Shown piece after piece: positions 1 through 4,568 of a DNA stretch of 6,602 nt. The notes beneath the pieces were generated by a model that was not told the DNA's origin, searched no databases, and saw nothing but the letters and a program-made list of their open reading frames with translations. The translations under genes were made by a program, and so were the position numbers. Source of the stretch: Planococcaceae bacterium UBA3370 (GTDB lineage Bacteria > Bacillota > Bacilli > Bacillales_A > Planococcaceae); assembly GCA_002360295.1 (NCBI GenBank), contig DEQI01000344.1, positions 1,752 through 8,353 of the forward strand, in the 5' to 3' direction. The first letter of the stretch is position 1; each line of letters starts with the position of its first letter.

Positions 1-2
1 TT

Positions 3-152
3 GTTTTACAAAATGAAAACAATTATCTCTTTTGGAAAAGCTATTTAGAAACATTTAAAGAGGCCATACCTCTAAATATGAGTTTTGAAATATGGTTTGA
101 TCGATTTGTTGTATGCCAAGGAACAAAGTTTTGGTGGTGGTCCATCATTTAG
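3..152 (+). CDS. C-terminal tail of an unidentified protein (5' end outside window)
   Basis: An open frame enters from the left edge and runs 49 codons to a TAG at 150-152. It is rich in aromatic residues (LFWKSYLETFKEA, then FEIWFDRFV, ending in KFWWWSII), which looks like the folded end of a real soluble protein rather than chance translation. The other two forward frames stop within the first 50 bases. I do not recognise the family and see no catalytic motif in this fragment. It is followed by a 149-base gap before the diguanylate cyclase, with at best a weak terminator, so it probably belongs to a separate upstream unit. That it is coding is moderately sure; the function is unknown. Confidence 0.6.
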   Translation, partial: VLQNENNYLFWKSYLETFKEAIPLNMSFEIWFDRFVVCQGTKFWWWSII

Positions 153-158
153 TGGATA

Positions 159-185
159 ATAGGACAAGTGACGTGCCTATATTTC
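159..185 (+). terminator. Weak terminator-like hairpin after the upstream gene
   Basis: ATAGG-CA at 159-166 (A164 bulged) can pair with TG-CCTAT at 174-180 across a 7-base loop. It is followed by ATTTCTCTTC, a broken T-rich stretch. It lies just after the stop at 152, where a terminator is expected, but the stem is short and AU-rich and the T tract is interrupted, so this is tentative. Confidence 0.25.
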
Positions 186-241
186 TCTTCCCTTACAGTG
201 GATAGAAGACTAGAGCAAAAGAGACATTTCAAAACGAAGCC

Positions 242-270
242 TTTTGTCCATTCATTATTTTTGTTACAAT
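242..270 (+). promoter_or_regulatory. Possible sigma-A promoter for the diguanylate cyclase
   Basis: TACAAT at 265-270 is a good -10 hexamer (5 of 6). TTTTGT at 242-247 lies 17 bases upstream but matches the -35 consensus poorly. Transcription would start near 277, leaving a short leader with AGGAG at 291-295, six bases before the ATG at 302. The rest of the 153-301 gap contains only an imperfect direct repeat (AGTGGATA at 151-158 and 197-204). No GEMM-type c-di-GMP riboswitch signature is visible. Confidence 0.4.
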
Positions 271-301
271 AATTTCTATTAATTAAATTTAGGAGTTTTC
301 A

Positions 302-1855
302 ATGAAATTCAGTAAAATCAAGCTAAAATACTTAATTATGGGTGTTGTCATCATCGCTTTTTTAGCAACGATGATCAGTAATTTATTTAGTGCCTATAAA
401 ATTAATACGGATGCACTCATTTATAATACACTCGAAACGAATGAAGTATATGCGCAAAAGCTAGCAACAACAGCCAACAATTATATTCAAGAAACATACT
501 CGACACTCCAATTTACAGCAAATTATATTGCAAGTCGAATGGATGACGATGAAATTTTAATGAATGAGGCGAATCGCTTACGTACGCAAAATAATATGTT
601 CAATTCTATTGCCATTTTAAATAATGAAGGGACAGTCATAGCGGTGTCTCCGCCTTCTTTAGAAATAAAAGGTGTTCAATTAAATACAGTAGGTGCACAA
701 GAAGCACTGGAAAAAAAGATTCCTCTCATTTCCAAGCCGTATGAAGCCGTGACGGGAAGACTTGTCATTTTTATTTCTTACCCGATATTCTCTAGTTCAG
801 GTGATTATTTAGGGCTTGTTGGTGGGACGATTTACATAAAAGAGCAAAATATGTTTTATTCCCTGCTTGGTCAGCATTATTATGATGATGGGTCATATGT
901 GTTTGTTGTGGATGGCGATGGCAAAATTATTTATCATCAGGATGCAAGCCGATTAGAGGATAATGTAATGGATAATCCAGTAGTAAAAGCCGTTACATCA
1001 GGCAAACAGGGCGCACAATCCGTTGTCAATACGAAAGGTGTTGAAATGCTTGCGGGATATAGTCCGATTAGTGTAGCAAATTGGGGAGTCATCGTCCAAA
1101 GGCCAAAAGAGGCAGCACTAGCACCAGCAGGAGAATTAGTGAAACGACTTGCGGGAATTGCTTTACCATTTGTTTTAGTTGCATTATTTGTTGTCCTTTG
1201 GCTAGCTGCAAAAATAGTAAAGCCACTACAACAAATGGCGACACTAACTGAGGTAAGTATGGAAACGAAAAATGTGGATGAATTGAAGAAAGTGCCTGAT
1301 TGGTATTTTGAAACGTATCAATTGAAAAATGTTTTAGTTACAAGTTTAACGATGCTCCATGGACAAGTTTCTTTCTTCCAAAAAGAGTCAACAACAGATC
1401 CATTAACAGGCTTAACAAATCGTCGAACGATGGACCGCTATTTAAAAAAATGGACGGAAAATAAACAGCCGTATGCATTGCTTATCATTGATTTAGACCA
1501 TTTTAAAAGTGTGAATGATACTTATGGTCATGCGATGGGTGATGAAGTTCTTAAATATTTAGCGGAGAAAATGATGCAATTTGCTCGCCCTGAGGATATT
1601 TGTTGTCGATTTGGTGGGGAAGAATTTATGATGTTATTGCCAAACACAAATGTGGAACAGATTTATGAAATGGCAGAAGCATTGCGTCAAAATTTAATGG
1701 AAAATAGTAGTCCTTGTGGTAAGCCAATTACAATGTCAGGCGGTATTGCAGGTTATCCAATAAACGGAGCATACCCAGCACAAATTATTGAAGCTGCAGA
1801 CAAATCATTATATAAGGCAAAACAATTAGGAAGAAATCAAGTGCACATTGGATAA
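302..1855 (+). CDS. Membrane-bound diguanylate cyclase with extracytoplasmic dCACHE-type sensor
   Basis: This 517-residue protein is predicted to make cyclic di-GMP from two GTP in response to an external signal. It has a short basic N-terminus, a membrane segment at about residues 10-31, an outside sensor at about 38-275, and a second membrane segment at about 283-306. A linker too short or degenerate to call a clear HAMP domain follows, then a GGDEF domain from about 364 to the end. The sensor has double-CACHE features (TGRLVIFISYPIF, LGLVGGTIY, YVFVVDGDGKIIYH, and NWGVIVQ near W261). The cyclase begins with DPLTGLTNRR (D366) and carries a canonical active site, GGEEF at 438-442. An RxxD product-inhibition site (RPED, 429-432) lies exactly five residues before it, so the enzyme looks active and feedback-inhibited. 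I do not see the R-x-W-Y pattern of amino-acid-binding dCACHE domains, so the ligand is unknown. The start is set by AGGAG at 291-295. The gene appears monocistronic, with a strong terminator after it. Confidence 0.93.
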   Translation: MKFSKIKLKYLIMGVVIIAFLATMISNLFSAYKINTDALIYNTLETNEVYAQKLATTANNYIQETYSTLQFTANYIASRMDDDEILMNEANRLRTQNNMFNSIAILNNEGTVIAVSPPSLEIKGVQLNTVGAQEALEKKIPLISKPYEAVTGRLVIFISYPIFSSSGDYLGLVGGTIYIKEQNMFYSLLGQHYYDDGSYVFVVDGDGKIIYHQDASRLEDNVMDNPVVKAVTSGKQGAQSVVNTKGVEMLAGYSPISVANWGVIVQRPKEAALAPAGELVKRLAGIALPFVLVALFVVLWLAAKIVKPLQQMATLTEVSMETKNVDELKKVPDWYFETYQLKNVLVTSLTMLHGQVSFFQKESTTDPLTGLTNRRTMDRYLKKWTENKQPYALLIIDLDHFKSVNDTYGHAMGDEVLKYLAEKMMQFARPEDICCRFGGEEFMMLLPNTNVEQIYEMAEALRQNLMENSSPCGKPITMSGGIAGYPINGAYPAQIIEAADKSLYKAKQLGRNQVHIG

Positions 1856-1870
1856 TGTTCGAATTCTTGT

Positions 1871-1905
1871 AAACCGTAGAAGTCTTATTGGCTTTTACGG
1901 TTTTT
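1871..1905 (+). terminator. Intrinsic terminator of the diguanylate cyclase gene
   Basis: A 12-pair stem (1871-1882 with 1892-1903, one G-U pair) closes a 9-base loop. The 3' arm runs into five Ts at 1901-1905. It lies 15 bases after the stop codon. The AAACC start of the stem pairs with part of the T tract, so it might also work weakly on the opposite strand. Confidence 0.85.
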
Positions 1906-2027
1906 ATGTATCACCCAAAACATGTAAAGTATTACTCATGAAATTCGTTGCAAAACTACTTGTTTTTGACTAAATTTTACTCGTTCCATCAATAAAATAA
2001 ATATTAGAAAATATTGGTATAAATTTT

Positions 2028-2051
2028 TAGTTGTGATTACGTAGTTGTGAT
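2028..2051 (+). repeat. Direct repeat TAGTTGTGAT x2 in the cycA promoter region
   Basis: The 10-mer TAGTTGTGAT occurs at 2028-2037 and again at 2042-2051, with starts 14 bases apart. The first copy contains the proposed -35 hexamer (TTGTGA, 2031-2036) and the second fills the spacer. The position suits a binding site for a regulator, or it may be a chance duplication; no known operator is recognised. Confidence 0.5.
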
Positions 2052-2059
2052 GCTAATAT
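2031..2059 (+). promoter_or_regulatory. Probable promoter for the glycine riboswitch-cycA transcript
   Basis: TTGTGA (2031-2036) and TAATAT (2054-2059) are 17 bases apart, which places the start near 2066, about 35 bases before the first riboswitch helix. TATTAT at 2057-2062 is an alternative -10. TTGACT at 1966-1971 is a better -35 but lacks a good -10 at the right distance. The need for a promoter between the terminator at 1905 and the riboswitch supports the call; the exact hexamers are uncertain. Confidence 0.4.
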
Positions 2060-2101
2060 TATACCATCTTGAAATAATAAAAGGGTTTCTTTATTAAATT
2101 T

Positions 2102-2145
2102 AAAAGCTATGAATGCTATGGATCAAACTATAGCAGGAGCATTTT
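2102..2145 (+). ncRNA. 5' ghost-aptamer element of the glycine riboswitch
   Basis: Two stacked helices precede the aptamer. The outer one pairs 2102-2108 with 2138-2145 (A2141 bulged). The inner one pairs TGCTAT (2114-2119) with ATAGCA (2130-2135) around a 10-base loop. The element lacks the conserved glycine-binding core but sits exactly where aptamer 1 lies in a tandem glycine riboswitch. Its last bases abut or share with the P1 helix of the real aptamer. This matches the reported architecture of singlet glycine riboswitches, in which a degenerate partner docks on and stabilises one aptamer. The helices are seen in the sequence; the ghost role is inferred from the family. Confidence 0.6.
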
Positions 2146-2206
2146 CTGGAGAGAGCGCCAAACATGCGCCGCCGAAGGGTTCACTATCTCAGGCAAAAGG
2201 ACAGAA
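2144..2206 (+). ncRNA. Glycine riboswitch aptamer (single, gcvT-type element)
   Basis: The sequence carries the hallmark conserved blocks of the glycine riboswitch: GGAGAG at 2148-2153, GCCGAAGGG at 2171-2179, and CTCAGGCAAAAGGACAGA at 2188-2205. P1 pairs TTCTG (2144-2148) with CAGAA (2202-2206). P2 pairs GAGA (2149-2152) with TCTC (2187-2190). The P3 hairpin pairs GCGC (2155-2158) with GCGC (2166-2169) over a 7-base loop. It binds glycine in the nascent mRNA leader and here precedes a CycA-type permease. No second intact aptamer is present on either side; a degenerate helical partner lies 5'. The following expression platform ends in the terminator at 2329-2357. The identity is very secure from the conserved core. 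Confidence 0.93.
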
Positions 2207-2218
2207 GGGTAATAAAAA

Positions 2219-2230
2219 TGGCGATTGCCA
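2219..2230 (+). other. Small hairpin in the riboswitch expression platform
   Basis: TGGC (2219-2222) pairs with GCCA (2227-2230) around GATT. It lies 12 bases after the aptamer P1 helix and has no T tract, so it is a structural or pausing element at most. Confidence 0.3.
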
Positions 2231-2258
2231 AGCCGCAACACGAAATACTGAGTATCGT

Positions 2259-2280
2259 TCTCTATTCATATATGTAGAGA
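2259..2280 (+). other. Intermediate hairpin in the riboswitch expression platform
   Basis: TCTCTA (2259-2264) pairs with TAGAGA (2275-2280) around a 10-base AT-rich loop. It is followed by CCTTTCATATATTTTT rather than an immediate T tract, so it is not a convincing terminator. It would shorten the spatial distance between the aptamer and the terminator at 2329 and could help the long-range pairing described in the findings. Confidence 0.4.
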
Positions 2281-2328
2281 GCCTTTCATATATTTTTCGT
2301 AATAGGTTTTTGTTATTCTTACGTTTTT

Positions 2329-2357
2329 GAGACTAGTGATAAACTAGTCTCTTTTTT
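2329..2357 (+). terminator. Regulated intrinsic terminator of the glycine riboswitch
   Basis: A perfect 9-pair stem, GAGACTAGT (2329-2337) with ACTAGTCTC (2343-2351), has a 5-base loop (GATAA) and is followed directly by six Ts (2352-2357). It sits between the glycine aptamer and the ribosome site of the permease, the standard place for a transcription-attenuation terminator. The 5' arm is also complementary to 2181-2193 within the aptamer core, giving a mutually exclusive antiterminator. Nothing else between the aptamer and the gene is as strong. Confidence 0.88.
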
Positions 2358-2388
2358 GTTTGTGTTATTTCAAGTGTTGTATATATTT

Positions 2389-2394
2389 GGAGGG
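2389..2394 (+). promoter_or_regulatory. Ribosome binding site fixing the cycA TTG start
   Basis: GGAGGG lies seven bases before the TTG at 2402. The reading frame stays open upstream to another TTG at 2360, but that codon is only three bases past the terminator T tract and has no ribosome site. The downstream TTG is therefore the real start. Confidence 0.8.
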
Positions 2395-2401
2395 ATTCAA
2401 C

Positions 2402-3742
2402 TTGTCAAAACATCAATTAAAACGTGAGTTAAAAAACCGCCATGTGCAATTAATTGCCATTGGGGGAACTATCGGTACAGGGTTATTTCTTGGCTCAGGC
2501 AAAGCGATATCACTTGCTGGACCATCAATTATACTAGCTTACTTAATCGTAGGGTGTGCATTGTTTTTTGTCATGAGAGCGCTTGGAGAATTGCTTTTAT
2601 CTAACACTGGATACACTACATTTACAGATTTTGCTGCTGAGTATATTGGTCCGTGGGCGGGATTCGTAACAGGTTGGACTTATTGGTTTTGCTGGATTAT
2701 GACCGCCATGGCTGATATTATTGCGGTTGGTTTATACGCACAGTATTGGTTTGATATTCCGCAATGGGTTCCAGCCCTTATTTGTTTAGTTATTTTACTT
2801 ATATTGAATTTACTCACTGTAAAATTATTTGGAGAATTAGAATTTTGGTTTGCATTAATTAAAATCATTACAATTATCGCGCTAATAATAGTTGGACTTT
2901 ATATGATTGTGACAGGCTTTGAAACTAGTACAGGAAAAGTTGCGGTGAGCAATTTATGGACATACGGTGGATTATTCCCTAATGGTTTAACGGGCTTTTT
3001 AATGGCTTTTCAAATGGTTGTTTTTGCCTTTGTTGGTGTGGAGCTTGTTGGTGTGTCAGCAGCAGAAACAGCAGATCCGAAAAAAAATATTCCATCTGCC
3101 ATTAACAAAATTCCGATGCGAATTTTACTATTTTATGTAGGGGCATTATTTGTCATCCTATGTATAAACCCTTGGAATACATTGTCTGTAAACAGCAGTC
3201 CATTTGTACAAGTGTTTGGCTTAGTTGGTATTTCAGCTGCTGCAGGTATTATTAATTTTGTCGTCTTAACTTCAGCTGCATCTGCTGGTAATAGTGGTCT
3301 TTTTTCAACTAGCCGTATGCTCTTTAACTTAGGAAATAATAAACAAGCATCAAAGTCTTTTACAAAGCTAAATAAAAATAGTGTGCCAAGTAATGCGTTG
3401 ATCATGTCAACAATTGTCGTTTCAATTGGTGCCATCTTAAGTAAGTTAATGCCTGAAAATGCATTTAGTATTGTTACGACAATTAGTGCTATATGTTTTA
3501 TTTGGGTATGGAGCATTATTTTGATTTCTCATATTTTATATAAAAGAAAACGTCCTTTATTGCATAAAGCATCTGTTTTTAAAGCACCATTTACACCTTT
3601 TATAAACTATGTTATATTGGCGTTTTTTGCCTTATTACTATTAATTATGTTCTTCTCACCAGAGACAAGAAAAGCCTTATTATTAACCCCGATTTGGTTT
3701 ATTCTTTTAATTGCTTTTTATAATTTAAGAAGAAATAACTAG
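2402..3742 (+). CDS. cycA: D-serine/D-alanine/glycine permease, CycA type (APC family)
   Basis: This 446-residue integral membrane protein of the amino acid-polyamine-cation superfamily is predicted to import glycine, D-alanine and D-serine with protons. Long stretches match what I recall of E. coli CycA: NRHVQLIAIGGTIGTGLFLG near the N-terminus, SLAGPSII, FFVMRALGELLLSN, GPWAGFVTGWTYWFCWI, KLFGELEFWFALIKI, FAFVGVELVG (E214), INFVVLTSAASAGNSG and FSTSRMLF. The glycine-rich unwound part of membrane helix 1 (G21-G33) that binds the amino group is intact. About 12 membrane segments are visible, and the length is close to the 470 residues of E. coli CycA. The start is TTG with GGAGGG seven bases upstream. 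The glycine riboswitch in its leader independently supports glycine as a substrate. The relative preference for D-alanine, D-serine or L-alanine cannot be read from the sequence. No clear terminator follows. Confidence 0.92.
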   Translation: MSKHQLKRELKNRHVQLIAIGGTIGTGLFLGSGKAISLAGPSIILAYLIVGCALFFVMRALGELLLSNTGYTTFTDFAAEYIGPWAGFVTGWTYWFCWIMTAMADIIAVGLYAQYWFDIPQWVPALICLVILLILNLLTVKLFGELEFWFALIKIITIIALIIVGLYMIVTGFETSTGKVAVSNLWTYGGLFPNGLTGFLMAFQMVVFAFVGVELVGVSAAETADPKKNIPSAINKIPMRILLFYVGALFVILCINPWNTLSVNSSPFVQVFGLVGISAAAGIINFVVLTSAASAGNSGLFSTSRMLFNLGNNKQASKSFTKLNKNSVPSNALIMSTIVVSIGAILSKLMPENAFSIVTTISAICFIWVWSIILISHILYKRKRPLLHKASVFKAPFTPFINYVILAFFALLLLIMFFSPETRKALLLTPIWFILLIAFYNLRRNN

Positions 3743-3783
3743 TGAACAGTAGTTATAGAATTAATTGAAGACTTGTATGATAC

Positions 3784-3813
3784 TTGGTATTCATATACAA
3801 TGAAGTGTATAAG
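3784..3813 (+). promoter_or_regulatory. Possible promoter for the 195-residue protein gene
   Basis: TTGGTA (3784-3789) and TATAAG (3808-3813) are 18 bases apart and would start transcription near 3820. TATAAA at 3816-3821 is a second -10 candidate, produced by the tandem repeat. The whole gap is AT-rich, so promoter-like hexamers are easy to find and this is tentative. Confidence 0.35.
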
Positions 3814-3820
3814 TGTATAA
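3803..3820 (+). repeat. Tandem repeat AAGTGTAT x2
   Basis: AAGTGTAT at 3803-3810 is repeated immediately at 3811-3818 and followed by AA. Each copy carries a TATAA -10-like core, so the repeat creates two alternative -10 elements eight bases apart. Confidence 0.6.
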
Positions 3821-3861
3821 AGTACTAAGTTTTCTATAACTCTAAATGGGGTGTGGGACGA

Positions 3862-4449
3862 ATGAATTGGGAGCTATCAGTAGAGAAAGATATTATTTTT
3901 GTTGTAAAATCAGAACTATTAAATCAATTTAAATTATTAATGGGTGAGTGGAAGGAATATTTACTTCCTACTACATTAAAATATGATGCTAAAATAGAAT
4001 TGCAACAATTTATTTTTCATATTTGGCTACTCAATGAATATAAACAACACGAATGTTTATTAGACCCATATAAAGGAATCGAGTTCTCCGTTCAAATGAC
4101 AATTATTAATTTTGTCAATCGAAATGATCTATACAATCATTTTATAAAATATTCATCTAAGATCGATCGTTTTTTATTTTCTTATTATTTCGGTTATCTA
4201 TTGCTTGAAAAATTTATGGAGCTCATGAATTCAGATGGTAGAATAGAAGAAATTTTGGACATTAGACATGCGTATTTTGAAGCAAAGGCACAACAACAGC
4301 CATATGCTCGAGCTGAAGAATTCTTGAAAATACAGGCTTTTGGGACAAAGATACTCATTGAATATTTTAAAAATATAGAAACAATGAATAGCCTCATATT
4401 GAAAGCACTATCTCAATTAAAAGAGTCAAAAGAAAAAAACAATAAATAA
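3862..4449 (+). CDS. Unrecognised 195-residue soluble protein
   Basis: I do not recognise this family. The ATG at 3862 is preferred because TGGGGTG (3847-3853) lies eight bases upstream. The in-frame GTG at 3853 has no room for a ribosome site and would add only three residues. The product has no signal peptide, no membrane segment and no cysteine-cluster or nucleotide-binding motif. It is rich in leucine, isoleucine, phenylalanine, tyrosine, lysine and glutamate, in patterns suggesting a mostly helical fold, with a charged lysine-rich tail (KESKEKNNK). Segments such as KIDRFLFSYYFGYLLLEKFMELM and RAEEFLKIQAFGTKILIEYF look like amphipathic helices. Codon use resembles the neighbours, so recent transfer is not indicated. 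It is flanked by an AT-rich gap and its own terminator, so it seems to be a single-gene unit unrelated in role to cycA or dinB. Confidence 0.8.
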   Translation: MNWELSVEKDIIFVVKSELLNQFKLLMGEWKEYLLPTTLKYDAKIELQQFIFHIWLLNEYKQHECLLDPYKGIEFSVQMTIINFVNRNDLYNHFIKYSSKIDRFLFSYYFGYLLLEKFMELMNSDGRIEEILDIRHAYFEAKAQQQPYARAEEFLKIQAFGTKILIEYFKNIETMNSLILKALSQLKESKEKNNK

Positions 4450-4452
4450 GCG

Positions 4453-4489
4453 CCTGTTTCGTAGAATTGAATGACGAAGCAGGTTTTTT
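4453..4489 (+). terminator. Intrinsic terminator after the 195-residue protein gene
   Basis: CCTGTTTCGT (4453-4462) pairs with ACGAAGCAGG (4474-4483) in a 10-pair stem with one G-U pair and an 11-base loop. Six Ts (4484-4489) follow. It begins three bases after the stop codon and separates this gene from dinB. Confidence 0.87.
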
Positions 4490-4512
4490 AATTCTATTCG
4501 CATAAAATAGTG

Positions 4513-4526
4513 GGAATTGGTGTTCG
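4513..4526 (+). promoter_or_regulatory. Candidate LexA (DinR) SOS box upstream of dinB
   Basis: GGAAT-TGGT-GTTCG matches 8 of the 10 specified bases of the Gram-positive LexA box CGAAC-N4-GTTCG, with one perfect half-site. It covers the -35 region of the dinB promoter, where a repressor would block RNA polymerase. The left half is imperfect, so affinity may be modest. Confidence 0.5.
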
Positions 4527-4549
4527 CTTTTTGAGGTTTAGGGTATAAT
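4521..4549 (+). promoter_or_regulatory. Promoter of the dinB-rnz unit
   Basis: TATAAT at 4544-4549 is a perfect -10 hexamer. The -35 window 17 bases upstream (4521-4526, TGTTCG) is poor and overlaps the LexA-like box. Transcription would start near 4556, only about a dozen bases before the ATG at 4569, so the leader is very short. Confidence 0.6.
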
Positions 4550-4568
4550 ACTACTAAAAAGAGTGGTG

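Larger units (their letters stand above)
3751..3841 (+). repeat. 91-base AT-rich segment bounded by a 10-base inverted repeat
   Basis: AGTTATAGAA (3751-3760) is the exact reverse complement of TTCTATAACT (3832-3841). Inside lie a smaller hairpin (TATACA 3794-3799 with TGTATA 3806-3811) and a tandem repeat of AAGTGTAT. It fills most of the gap between cycA and the next gene and includes the likely promoter of that gene. There is no target-site duplication and no T tract at the end, so it is neither a clear miniature transposable element nor a clear terminator. Confidence 0.5.

Noticed and set aside
153..301. A c-di-GMP (GEMM) or other riboswitch before the diguanylate cyclase
   Set aside because: None of the conserved blocks is visible, and the putative promoter at 242-270 leaves a leader too short for one.
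2259..2301. An additional terminator in the cycA leader
   Set aside because: The hairpin 2259-2280 is followed by CCTTTCATATA before any T run, so it lacks the immediate T tract that the 2329-2357 terminator has.
2207..2328. A second glycine aptamer 3' of the first
   Set aside because: No GCCGAAGG or CAGGCAAAAGGAC block is present; the stretch has only simple hairpins.
2109..2330. A 73-codon open frame on the + strand in the cycA leader
   Set aside because: It runs through the ghost element, the glycine aptamer and the expression platform, has no ribosome site, and its composition reflects RNA structure. It is not a gene.
3133..3516. A 127-codon open frame on the - strand inside cycA, and shorter minus-strand frames at 2680-2868, 4194-4397 and 4958-5164
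   Set aside because: All are antisense to convincing conserved genes, with no ribosome site or promoter, and look like chance frames in AT-rich coding DNA.
3751..3841. Miniature transposable element (MITE)
   Set aside because: There are 10-base ends but no target-site duplication, and the copy number cannot be judged from one window; kept as a repeat only.
4563..4568. GTG start codons for dinB at 4563 or 4566
   Set aside because: They lie within the GAGTGGTG ribosome-site-like sequence and leave no upstream site; the ATG at 4569 fits better.
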